DNA from: Costus lasius
Lineage: Eukaryota > Streptophyta > Magnoliopsida > Zingiberales > Costaceae
Direction: 5' to 3'
DNA: 64,000 bases
Assembly: GCA_027563935.2 (NCBI GenBank)
Contig: CM050454.1
Span: forward strand, 48,698,596-48,762,595
This document shows, one piece after another, positions 10,915-22,264 of the stretch (within the stretch, counting starts at the first letter, position 1; each line of letters begins with the position of its first letter). Made by a program: the position numbers and the translations under genes. Under the pieces are notes generated by a model. That model was not told the DNA's origin and searched no databases. It worked only from the letters and a program-made list of their open reading frames with translations.

Positions 10915-12678
10915 GGTGTTCGTTGCTGCAGGAATCTACAACAATGCAAGAACAGCAAGGTCAGTATCAATGTTTAGAATCAATCCAGGACTTAAGAAAG
11001 ATTCTTTTCTCACTATTTTATCTGGCTGAAAAATCCAGCAAAACAGCCCGAAAGAGTAACACTCTTTTAGTGAGATGGGATCCAGATTTCATACTTGGTC
11101 TCCGCGTCCCGCTCAGGCGAGATAAGTTGCACAGAGAGTACAAGCACTAATTTCTGGTAGGCAGTCCCTGCCAATCGCCAACCCGTGCGATTCCCCTTCA
11201 TCTGGGCAATCCAGCAGACTGTGCCAACTGAGTTGGTACAACACAGTCTCTGATCCCACAGATGGCTGCCTCCATGTGCTACCATATGCGCCACATATGT
11301 AGCCTACATGGTCAAGCTGACCTGACCTACTCCCTGGACCACCACGTGCTATGCTGAGCAACGAGAAGCGATAAATCCCTTCTCTGTAACACACAGGTGA
11401 AATCACACACCGTCTGAAGATAGATGGACGTGCCCACTGAGTGGGTACAACACGGCTCCAACGATAGTCAGAACAGTGAGGTTTCGCGTCAGAAGGCTAT
11501 CGAGCTTGATATTTTAGCGTTGGATTTTAACGGTCTTTTATCTTCTTAACTATCATGGAAACCCTATGGTGATAGCAGAAGATAACTAAACATGCAATTC
11601 TAATTATAAGCAATAAGTAGAAAGCATGCTGATCTTATGTGGTAAACGCCCAATAACCCTAAGTAAGACCTTAAGTTATCTTAAGTCTTCACTTGCTTCT
11701 TGGGTCTTTTGCCTCTCATCTGGCCCAGACCAGGGCCTAAGCGCCCTATGCAGCTCAGGTGCGCCCACCAGGTCAAGTCACTGCTGCATGCGCCTTGCAA
11801 TGTGTGCTTTGAGCCCTTGTCAGATTAAATTACAAGTTAATCTATCTAGACAAGATTGACTCGCAGGTCAATTACATTTTATAAATTAATTAACATGTGA
11901 TGCACAGATCACAATAATAATAATTTACAATTGATCCAGGCTCGCAGGCCCCAGCACAGCACACATTAAATGGGCAACCCACATAAGATGAAATAGACAA
12001 ACATCATGGCATCAAATCAACATGTGATCCATTTAACAAGAAAATAAAATTTTGAAAACCCATTGGCATCATTTTAATTTTCTTATGTGCCCTACAACCT
12101 TACAATGGTCCATTGATAGGGATCCACTCATCCATCTAGTCAGATCCACTGCCCTTGCATGCACCAAGTCGTAACTGACTTGAGTTGACCTAATGGTCAA
12201 CCATGCATGCGCAAAGGGCTGAACAACCCTCATGAGTTTCGGCAAGCGGGTGTGACCCCGGGCCTAACTCATGTGTGTTCAGTAGACGTCTCAACCAGAC
12301 CTCGCTACATGCCCTTGATGCAGTCGACCTATAGCCACCTCGTGCTTGCGCACAGGTGCTATCTGGTCAACCCATCTAGGCTGTCAGATGGTCTGATCAG
12401 ACTATTTGGATCTTAACCTAGAAGATGATTTCAACCCCATCAACCCATCTAAGGGTTTAAAGTAGGGGCACCTTAGATCTAATGAGGCGCGCATGATCCT
12501 TTGTTTTGTCAAAAACAACATATAAGAAGCGCCAACAAACATGCGCCATCATTCATTAAACATACATTGAAGTTCTTAAACTAGCATGTAGTATTTCGGC
12601 ATGTTAGTAGATCTATTCTTTGCAAACGCAAACAAGGATCACATACAAGCAATCATATGAATCAAGCAATAACCGTAT
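10915..12678 (-). other. Leader of element B
   Basis: This is 1.76 kb of untranslated leader between the primer site and gag. It contains the palindrome GTCTGATCAGAC (12391-12402), a stem-loop AAAGAGT/ACTCTTT (11051-11067), and CCAACTCAGTTGG and CCCACTCAGTGGG hairpins upstream of gag. It lacks the T-arm-like segment present in D and F; there a single CTGGTGGG repeat unit remains. No coding gene seen. Confidence 0.75.
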
Positions 12679-12690
12679 GCTTTGATACCA
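12679..12690 (-). other. Primer binding site of element B
   Basis: Sense TGGTATCAAAGC, one base different from the usual TGGTATCAGAGC, two bases (AT) inside the LTR end. Confidence 0.8.
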
Positions 12691-12692
12691 AT

Positions 12693-14394
12693 TGAAGAGG
12701 GGTCCCCTTCTTGGGGGAGCGCAAGGGGGTGAAACCCTAAAGGGGCGCATATCAAGATTTTCATAGCGGAAACTAGGGTTTCCAAAGGATCATTTGAAGA
12801 ATCATATGATCAACTTGTCGAAAACTTGCAAGTATGAATGAAAAATCATACCATAGCCATTGTGTGAGTGGTGTCTTGGAATCAAGAGAACAAAAGAGGT
12901 CTCCTCCTTGTCGTCACACACAAGATGATCAACGGCTACTCTTTGAGATCCTTGTGCTAGCAAGTTTCTTCAAAGGTTGTCGTATGCAAGGGATGAGATG
13001 ATTCTCTTTGGCCGAGAGCTCCTTGTCCGAAACCTCTCCTTCTCGTCAATCACCTCCAAGCGAAAATGCAAGGCGTTGAAGTGAAGTGAGCAACGTTACC
13101 ACATGGAAGCGTTTTGTTTTCAACATTGAAAACCGCCTTCCAAAATAGGTAAGTCTCAATGGCTCATGCGTTCACATAGTGAACGTTCGAAACTTCCTCT
13201 CATTGAACCTCTCATTGAATCAAGCGTTCACATAGTGAACCGGTTCAATTAGATTTGGTTCAAAACCCAAATTGAGCCAAGCCACTTGGTCTAGACCATA
13301 TCAAACCCTAAGGTTCCAGATCTAACCGTTCATCTCCTGATGCTCTTGATCTCACCGATCTAGCATCAACTCTCTCGATCGAAGCTTACCGATCTCAAGC
13401 CCAAATCAATCAAACATGATCAGACCAGATCTCACTCACAATCAGAGATTAAATCCCTTTAAACTGAACCCAAAGAATTCAGTCCACACGATCTGACTTA
13501 AGTAAGCCATATCATCAAATTGTGCGACCCTAAGGGTTCCCATTAAATGTCGGTAACGATAACTTTCGTTATCACGATCAGTGAGGGGTATCTAGCAACA
13601 CATCACTGTCTCCCGATATAAAGGAAAGAGTCTTCCAAGACTACACCCAAACCACAGCACAAGTGTGAATCCATTCACAAGGCATACATATTTCCTTTGC
13701 CACTGGATGTTCTTATTGGACAAGCGTGTCAAGCCTGTAACTCCAATATGATGAGCATGATTAGATCAGATGATCATAGTCACCTGGGTATGGCCATACA
13801 CTTTCTCAATCATCTCATTTAGGGGGGGCCCCTTTAGAACATCTCACTCCTTCAACAAGGAGACGGCAATCCTATATCTATCACTAGTGTCCTAACCTGA
13901 CTCATGATCATTATCCAAGATAGTCTATAACCATTATGTTTCAAATGATATTGAACTACCTCAAAACAATGACAATCATCATTTAGAAACACAAGTGATC
14001 TCAAGTCAGATGACATGTGCCACTTGTTGCAATCAAGGATTATTCACATTGTGACAAGCAATTGAATATCCTAGTAGGGTCTGTCCAGTACAACCAATGT
14101 ACCCATGAGTCTACATCTTATTCCATGCTCGAAGCATCCTATAAGATTAGAACACATATTAGTCTCAATCATATCAAGGCTGTCTCATGTTTACCAAGAT
14201 ATCTCAACTAAGGACATATAGCATGTCAGCCTAGCTGAACAGCTTTGAGACATTATTCAGAAGTACATTTATTGCTGCAGACAATGTAACAAACTGAATA
14301 ACAACCGTTGCCTTTATAAACATAAGAGTTTATATACATGATACTCATAGAATCCCTAGGCCTCAAACATTAGCCTTAAGGGCATACCCCAACA
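12693..14394 (-). repeat. 5' LTR of element B
   Basis: This 1702-bp LTR is nearly identical to 5347-7046. The hairpin with GAAA loop is at 13558-13573. It is followed by CAATC at 14395-14399. Confidence 0.93.
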
Positions 14395-14399
14395 CAATC
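14395..14399. repeat. Target duplication CAATC, right copy (element B)
   Basis: Matches 5342-5346. Joining the flanks restores a continuous leader of element A. Confidence 0.95.
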
Positions 14400-15358
14400 C
14401 TATAGTGATAACATAACAATAAAACAACTCAGGCAGGCTTTAGCAGTTATGTATAAAAACAGTAAAAGAATGATGTGATCATAGCCTATTCAAGACATTG
14501 AACCAAACCATGCCACAAGGAGGTTCAACTCTTGACCTAGGACTCAAGCCCCCAAAGACAAGACCTAACCTAGCCGACCTCTAATATGATCTTCAGAGTT
14601 GGCTCCAAGGTCCTTCTCACCATGGTTTAGCTCTCAAACCCTAGAGGTGTCCCTCATGGGTTCGGCCAATGCCATGGGTCTTTCTCCATGATGCGCCATC
14701 ATGCAAGGAGCAAGATGGCTAGCTCTCAAACCCTAGGGTTTGGCCATGTCATCTTGCGCCACTCCTCCATGCGCCATCAAGCATGCATGCTCCAGGGTTC
14801 CATGTGATTGCGCCCTAATCTTCTTCTTCTTATTACAAAAATAAAAGAAAAGAAAAGCGACACGCAGGCCTCATAAAGATACATCACAGGCATGCACAAG
14901 GGGCTTGACTCATGATCACAACATTATGCACAAGCAAGGTATCTATACATGCAGTTCTACATGCTCATGAAAAACATAAAATTTGAAATTTTACTTTTTC
15001 ATAAAACTAGTCTCTTTTTCTCATCTTCTTCTCACAAATCTTTTAGTTATTCACGATTAATTTTCATGATGATTTCAAACGGCTGGTAATTTTATCAGAT
15101 TAAGAAACACGGCCAGTCCGAAGACACAATGCTCGTCCTACTTGACAAAACCACGTGCGTCTTTGATCCTTTAAATCATACAAGAAAAATAATCCAAAAA
15201 TCCAAAAGAGGTTGAAAAGATGATAGAAACAAGAAACCCTAAATTTTTCCTACTTTAGAAAAATCGTTTGCCATAAGAATATGCAATTTGCAAAAATTGT
15301 AAATATGGCATGTGAGCATGGAAAAGCATGAAAATACATTGTTCGAGTCTCGCAAGTC
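14400..15358 (-). other. Leader of element A, primer-proximal part
   Basis: About 960 bp between element B and the primer site of A. No open frame of interest and no RNA gene recognised; it is non-coding leader. Confidence 0.7.
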
Positions 15359-15370
15359 GCTCTGATACCA
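15359..15370 (-). other. Primer binding site of element A
   Basis: Sense TGGTATCAGAGC followed by GACTTGC, one base inside the LTR end at 15372. Confidence 0.85.
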
Positions 15371-15371
15371 C

Positions 15372-16932
15372 TGTTGGGAAACCCCGGGGATATTTACAAA
15401 TTTTTTAGAGTTTTATCAACAGAGATACATAGCACAGCGGAAGAATATCCCCGAAACAGGCCGGTCCCAAAAACCCAGTGAAGATCGCATGTGAGGGAAT
15501 CGACACGATGAGATAGAAAATACCTTATGAGCGATGCGAGGCTGATGTCGTAGTAGGCACTCAAGCATGCGCCCTCTGCAATCTCACACACACGGATCAC
15601 CTCGAGTCCTCTTCTTCCACGCCAGGTGCTAGCCTCGGGAAGAAGATTCAAGCCTTAGGTCACCTTCTTCTCAACTTGTACCACCTCCAAGGTATATGCG
15701 CCAAGGATGAAGAAGGAAGAGGGAGATGCCGCCAAGCACAAGGCACACATGCACCAACTTCAATAGAAGAAGTGCCAAGGATGAAGAAGAAGAAGTGCTT
15801 GCGGCTTAGTTGATGAAGAGATGCGCCAACTCCTCTTGCTCCTCTTGCTCTCGCCCCTCCTCTTGTTCTCATGCCTTCAATAAGTTGTGTGTTATGAGAG
15901 GGGGCGGCTAGGGCTCATTATATAGACCAAGGGGCGGTTAGAGTAGTGGCTAGGAGAAGAAGTAGGAATAGTATTATTTTAATGATTTAATTAAGTCATA
16001 ATCCAATTAGGATTCTAATTAATCATTTAAATAATCAAGTCCTAATCCAATTAGGACTCTAATTAATAATTTAAATAATCAGCCCTATTCAATAGGACTC
16101 CATACAATTATTTAAATTAATTAATTAAATAACCCACAAATAATTAATATCAACTTATATTAACCATATGTGTCGTAGGCGCCAACCCTAGTCTAACTAG
16201 GGTTAACCATGCACCTACACATCCTTCTCCTTAAGCCCATTTAACTTATTAATAAGCCCAATCATAGAACGGGCCTAGCCCAATGTCCATTATGCATGTC
16301 ACTCAACCCATTGGATCTAATCCAACTTAACCCAAGGTCAAACCTAGTTAACCATGGTTAATTTGGTCAATATGCAAAAAATGGAAGTTGGCTCTAATAA
16401 GTCTCTTCCATATCATCAGACCCATCGGCACTGATGAAATTTCCCAAATTGATCCGAGTTATCTAATAACTCGATCATAAGGCTTCTCGATTAATACGAG
16501 AACTAGAGTATCAAGGTGTGCGACCCTGTAGGTTCCTCTGACGTTGGCAGTGGTGACCTAAGGTCATCACAAGCAGTGAGTGGCACCTAGCAGTGCATCG
16601 CTGCTACCCAAGTCATCGGAATGGATATCGACATCGACATCCCCATCATTGCAACAAGGTACAGATGCATTACAGTCTCTTTGCCAAACTGATATCCGAT
16701 TGGCCAAGTGTGTCACCACTTGTTTTTATCCAATCTCATGGCTATGACTAAATCGGGTCTAACCTGACTATGGCCATACACTTTCAGTCATAGAACCATA
16801 GAGGAGCTCCATGGATATCAAGCTTCCCTTATGAAAGGGCAAATCCTATGTCTGTTCATTGACCTTCTCATATGGGTTGTGATATGCCCAATGACAACCG
16901 TTATTACCTCCCAACTACGGCAAGGTGTTAGG
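15372..16932 (-). repeat. 5' LTR of element A, segment 1
   Basis: This is the downstream 1561 bp of the LTR; it ends (sense) in TTTCCCAACA before the primer site. It is interrupted at 16932 by cluster E and resumes at 31367. A 9-bp imperfect stem with a 3-nt loop at 16550-16570 occupies the position of the GNRA hairpin of the other copia family. The small frames 15394-15651 and 15660-15872 lie inside it and match no protein I know. Confidence 0.85.
16928..16932. repeat. Target duplication TTAGG, left copy (cluster E)
   Basis: Abuts the outer LTR end at 16933; the partner is at 31362-31366. Confidence 0.9.
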
Positions 16933-17037
16933 TGTTGGAGTATGCCCTTAAGGCTAATGTTTGAGGCCTTGGGATTGTAAAAGTATCATGTAATAAACTC
17001 TTATGTTTATAAAAGGCATGGTTATTATTCAGGTTGT
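16933..17037 (+). repeat. 105-bp LTR start fragment
   Basis: It equals the first 105 bases of the LTRs at 22265 and 29628 and breaks after CAGGTTGT, where a second LTR begins. The missing remainder does not follow anywhere nearby as a clean continuation. Confidence 0.85.
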
Positions 17038-18717
17038 TGTTGGGGTATGCCCTTAAGGCTAATGTTTGAGGCCTTGGGATTGTATAAGTATCATGTAATA
17101 AACTCTTAAGTTTATAAAGGCATGGTTATTATTCAGGTTGTTACCTTGTCTGCTGTAATAAGTGTACTTCTGAATAATGTCTCAAAGCTGTTCAGCTAGG
17201 CTGACAGGCTATATGTCCTTAGTCGAGATATCTTGGTGAACATGAGACAGCCTTGATATGATTGAGACTGATATGAGTGCTAATCTTATAGGATGCTTCG
17301 AGCATGGAATAAGATGTAGACTCATGGGTACATTGGATGTACTGGACAGACCCTACTCGGATATTCCATTGCTTGTCACAATGTGAATGATCCTTGTAAG
17401 CACTAAGTGGCACATGTCCTTTGACTTGAGATCACTTATGTTTCTAAATGATGATTGTCATTGTTTTGAGGTAGTTCAATATCATTTGAAACATAATGAT
17501 TATAGACTATCTTGGATGGTGAGCTTGAGTCAGGTTAGGGCACTTGTGATAGATAAAGGATTGCCGTCTCCTTGTTTAAGGAGTGTGATGTTCTAAAGGG
17601 CCCCCCTATATGAGATGATTGAGGAAGTGTATGGCCATACCCAGATGACTATGTGCATCTGATCTAATCATGCTCATCGTATTGGAGTTACAGGCTTGAC
17701 ATGCTTGTCCAATAAGAACATCCAGTGGCAAAGGAATCATGCATGCCTAGTGAGTTGATTCACACTTATGCTGTGGTTGGGTGGAGTCTTGGAAGACTCT
17801 TTCCTTTATATCGGGAGACAGTGATGTGTTGCTAGATACCCCTCGCTGATCGTGATAACGTAAGTTATCGTTACCGACATTTAAAGGAAACCCTTAGGGT
17901 CGCACAATTTGATGATATGGCTACTTAAGTCAGATCGTGTGGACTGAATTGTTCGAGTTCAGTTTAAAGGAGATTAAACTCTGATTGTAAGTGAGATCCA
18001 GTCTGATCATGTTTGATTGATTAGGGCTTGAGATCGGTAAGCTTAGATCGAGAGTGTGGATGCTAGATCGAAGAGATCAAGAGCATTAAAAGGATGAACG
18101 GTCAGATTTTGAACCTTAGGGTTTAATTTGGTCTGAACCGATTATTGGGCTGATTTGGTTTGGTCATTGGACCAATTGAATTGAACCGGCTCACATGTGA
18201 GCGCTTGGTTCATTTGAGAGGAGAGCTATGCGTTTGGTTCACTTCATGTGAACGCATAACGCAAGCTTTGATGACTTGCCATTTATGGCATTTCGGTTTG
18301 ACAATTGTGATGAATGTCTCCACATTCGATCACAAGTTTGGCTAACGCTCCTCTCCATCATCTTGCTCTCGACGACACACACTTTCTTGTGTGGTGAAAG
18401 TGACGAGAAGAAAGATCGGCCAAGAGTTCATCATCTCCTTCATGCGATAAGACCCCTTGGAGCTTTTGCTAGCACAAAGTTGAGAAGGGAGTAGTCTTTG
18501 TCTTCTTGTGTGCGCACCTTTTGGAGGAGATCAACCTTGTTTTCTTCTTCCAAGCCGCCTTCCATCCATGGCAATGGTAAGATCATATCATGATCTTAAG
18601 TTGGTTTAAGTTGATTATATAGTTCATATGCGATCTTTAGAAGCCCTTTTTCCGCATTACATGCTAGATTGCGCATGTATAGGGTTTCCCCCCCCCCCCT
18701 TATTAGGGGTTCCTACA
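17038..18717 (+). repeat. 5' LTR of E0 (diverged copy)
   Basis: This 1680-bp LTR starts TGTTGGGGTATGCCC and ends TTCCTACA before the primer site. It is of the same family as the E1 LTR but clearly diverged from it. A run of 12 C residues near 18688-18699 forms part of the terminal C-rich/G-rich hairpin. The GNRA-type hairpin is at 17854-17869. Confidence 0.88.
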
Positions 18718-18719
18718 AC

Positions 18720-18731
18720 TGGTATCAGAGC
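18720..18731 (+). other. Primer binding site of E0
   Basis: TGGTATCAGAGC, two bases (AC) after the LTR end. Confidence 0.85.
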
Positions 18732-20606
18732 TAGGCTCTCCATATGATCTATATGATTGCTAGAAGTGTTTGTGATCCATGCTTCTTGCGCTTACTTGAT
18801 GCTTTGTTTTCATGATGCATGGTTACATGTACATGTAGATTGCGCTTGTATCATGCTTACATGTAGATTGCGCTTGTATCATGCTAACATGTAGATTGCG
18901 CTTGTATCATGGGCTATGTATGCGCTCCCCCCTTGAAGGGGACCCCCTAAAGTTTGCGCTCCCCCTTGAAGGGGACCCCCTTAGATCTAAGGGTTATCAA
19001 CTTTGTTTGTATGTTTGCGCATGCTCTAAGTGTTTTACAAAACTTACATCTTGCGCGGTTGATTAGATCTAAGGTGCCACTACATTAAATCCTTAAATGG
19101 GTTGATGGGGTTGAAGGCATCATCTAGTATAGATCAAGCTAGTCTGATCAGACCATCTGACAGCCTAGATGGGGTCGACCAGATAGCACCTGTGCGCAAG
19201 CACGAGGTGGCTATAGGTTGACTGCATCAAAGGCGTGTAGCGAGGTCTGGTTGAGACAATTACTGAACATACTTGAGTTAGGCCCGGGGTCACACCCGCT
19301 TGCCAAAACTCATGAGGGTGGTTCAGCCCTTGACGCATGCATGGTTGACCATCAGGTCAACACGGGTCAGTTAGGACTCGGTGCATGCAAGGGCAAAAGA
19401 TCTAACTAGATGGATGAGTGGATCCCCATCAATGGACCATTGTAAGGTTGTAGGGCTCATAAGGAAATTAAAATTGATGCCATGGGGTTTTTTTTTAAAA
19501 AATTTTAATTTCTTGATTGGATCACATGTTGATTGAACCATATGCTTGTTTATTTAGTCTTATGTGGGTTGCCCATTTGTGTGCTGTGCTGGGGCCTGCG
19601 TGCCTGGATTTAAAAATTGTAAATTAATTTGTGATCTGCGAATCACATTGTACTTAATTTATAATATGTTGTTGACCTGCGAGTCAACCTTGTCTAGATA
19701 GATCAAATGTACTTTGATTAGACAAGAGCACAAAAGCACACATCCAAGAGGGGCATTCACCTGGTGGTGCACCTGAGGTGCTCTTGGCGCTAGGGCCCTA
19801 GGTTGGACCAGATGAGATGCCAAGGAGCTCGAGTGAAGACTTAAGTAAAATTAAGGTCTTACTAGGGTTCATGGGCTTTTACCACATAAGATCATGCTTT
19901 CTACTTATTGCTAATAATTAGAATTGCATGTTTAAGTTTATCTTCTACTATAGCCATAGGATATGCCTGATAGTAAGAAGATAAAAGACCGTTAAAATCC
20001 AACGCTAACATATCAAGCTCGATAAGCCTTCTGACGCGAAACCTCACCTTTCTGATTATCGTTGGAGCCGTGTTGAACCCACTCAGTGGGCACGTCCATC
20101 TATCTTCAGACGGTGCTGGATTTCACCTGCGTGTTACAGAGTTGGGATTTATCCCCTCTCGTTGCTCAGCATAGCACGTGGTGGTCCAGGGAGTAGGTCA
20201 GGTCAGCTTGACCATGTAGGCTACATATGTGGCGCATATGGTAGCACATGGAGGCAGCCATCTCTGGGATCAGAGACTGTGTTGTACCAACTCAGTTGGC
20301 ACAGTCTGCTGGATTGCCAAGATGAAGGGGAATCGCACGGGTTGGCGATTGGCTGGGATAGCCTACCAGAAATTAGTGCTTGTCATCTCTGTGCAACTTA
20401 TCTCGCCTGAGCGGGACGCGGAGACCAAGTATGAAATCTGGATCCCATCTCACTAAAAGAGTGTTACTCTTTCGGACTGTTTACTGGATTTTTCAGTCAG
20501 ACAAAATAGTGAGAAAAGAATCTTTCTTAAGTCCTGGATTGATTCTGAACATTGATACTGACCTTGCTGTTCTTGCTTGTTGTAGATTCCTGCAGCAACG
20601 AACACC
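18732..20606 (+). other. Leader of E0
   Basis: This 1.9-kb untranslated leader carries the GTCTGATCAGAC palindrome at 19142-19153 and the conserved hairpins upstream of gag. Near its start it has a 28-bp tandem repeat (18831-18911) and two copies of a CCCCTTGAAGGGG motif (about 18927-18980) that otherwise marks the LTR end. No gene seen. Confidence 0.75.
18831..18911 (+). repeat. 28-bp tandem repeat, three copies
   Basis: Units start at 18831, 18859 and 18887, each beginning ACATGTAGATTGCGC. I did not see this array in the other leaders of the family. Confidence 0.9.
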
Positions 20607-22244
20607 ATGAGCTTCAATGTGCGATCCCTACTGGAAAGGGAGAAGTTTGCTGGGCCGAACTTCTCTGACTGGTTCGGACACCTTAAGATCGTTCTTAAGG
20701 CAGAGAGGAAACTGTATGTCCTCGAGACGGCGATACCGCCGTAGCCCGCTCCGAACGCCGCAAGGGCGGTTCGGGATGCCTACGAAAAGCACGTCAATGA
20801 TAGCATTGATGTCGCTTGCCTGATGCTAGCGTCTATGACGCCACCGCTGCAGCGTCAGCATGAGGATATGTCGGCTATAGAAATTATAGCGAACCTCAAG
20901 ATGCTGTATGCTGCACAGGCGAGGACTGAGCGCTATAATCTGACGAAGCTCTTCTTTCAGAGCAAACTGGCTGAGGGGAGCCCAGTGGGAGCTCACGTGC
21001 TCAAGATGATTGGGCACAAGGAGGCTCTGGAGAAACTGGGGCATACCATCAACCAGGAGCTTGCTGTGGATATTATTCTGCAGTCTCTCCCGCCTTCTTT
21101 CGATGCGTTCATCATTAACTTTAATATGAACAAAATCGATTGTACGCCGGCAGAGCTGCTGAATATGCTCTTGACCACTGAGGAAACTCTGAAGGGTAAG
21201 CCTTCAACCTCTGTCTTGATGGTTCCTTCTAGGAACAAGAAGAAGGGGAAGAAGGGCAAGGCCCCTGTCAAGAATTACAGCAAGGCCCTGAAACAGAAGG
21301 TGAAGCGGTCGAAGGATAACAGGTGTTTCCACTGTGGCCAGCTGGGTCACTGGAAAAAGGACTGTAAAGCGCTCCAAGGAGATAAGAGGGGAAGCATCGC
21401 TTCTGGCTCAGGAACTCAAGAGAAGAAGGCAGGTGGGAAGATCTACCGGGATAGATCTAAGAGGCTTCTCGGGCTGTGCCAGAGTACTTACATCGATAAA
21501 GTCCTGGAGAGATTCCATTTAGAGAATTCTAAACGTGGATATCTTCCAGTCAGACATGGTCTGAATCTTTCGAAGAGTCAGTGTCCACAAACACGGACTG
21601 AGAAAGATGAAATGGACAATACGCCTTATGCTTCGGCTATTGGGTCCATTATGTATGCGATGTTGTGTACTCGCCCAGACGTCGCTTACGGGTTAAGCGT
21701 GACCAGTCGATTCCAAAGTAATCCAGGTTTGGCGCACTGGATTGCAGTCAAACACGGACTCAGTATTGAAGGATATACTGACGCTGCGTTCCAGTCGGAC
21801 CAGGATGATTTCCGATCGCAATCAGGCTATGTTTTTAGCTTGAATGGTGGAGCAGTGGTGTGGAAGAGTTTCAAACAGTCAACTGTTGCTGATTCCACAA
21901 CAGAAGCCGAGTATGTTGCAGCCTCGGAAGCATCCAAGGAGGCAGTGTGGATTCACAAGTTCGTGAGAGAACTTGGTGTCGTTCCTTCGAGTGCAGATCC
22001 TTTGGTTATCTTCTCTGATAACACTGGAGCAATTGCACAAGCAAAGGAACCACGGTCGCACCAGAAGTCCAAGCACATACAGAGACGGTTTCACTTGATC
22101 CGGGAGATCATTGATCGAGGCGAGATCAAGATTTGCAAGGTTCATACAGATGACAATCTGGCAGACCCGCTTACCAAGCCTCTGGCGCAGCAGAAGCATG
22201 AGAAGCACTGTAATAATATGGGTTTGAGATTTCTCAACCATTAG
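20607..22244 (+). pseudogene. Copia E0 gag-pol remnant: gag fused to the end of reverse transcriptase and RNase H
   Basis: It starts at ATG 20607 (MSFNVRSLL) and has a CAG to TAG stop at codon 46 (20742-20744). Downstream an open stretch from 20823 to 22244 (473 codons) joins gag, with its knuckle, directly to KIYRDRSKRL near the end of reverse transcriptase and then RNase H. Compared with E1, two pieces are missing, 92 bp (equivalent to 26585-26676) and 2098 bp (equivalent to 26698-28795), together a multiple of three. Protease active site, integrase and the catalytic reverse transcriptase are lost. It shares with E1 a 57-nt net loss before RNase H. It could give at most a gag-like product from an internal start. 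Confidence 0.88.
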
Positions 22245-22264
22245 ATTAAGTGCAAGTGGGAGAT

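Larger units (their letters stand above)
5347..14394 (-). mobile_element. Complete Ty1/copia element B (Angela/BARE-like)
   Basis: This 9048-bp element is on the minus strand with 1702-bp and 1700-bp LTRs, TG...CA termini, CAATC duplications on both sides, a primer site (12679-12690), a 1.76-kb leader, a degenerate gag-pol frame and a polypurine tract. The two LTRs differ by nine substitutions and one 2-bp indel by my reading (about 0.5 percent), so insertion was recent. It lies in the leader of element A, in the same orientation. Its own gag-pol is broken, so it is not autonomous. Confidence 0.93.

Noticed and set aside
18688..18699. The run of 12 C as a possible functional quadruplex or i-motif
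   Set aside because: A single homopolymer next to a shorter G run is better explained as part of the LTR-end hairpin, and homopolymer length is error-prone.
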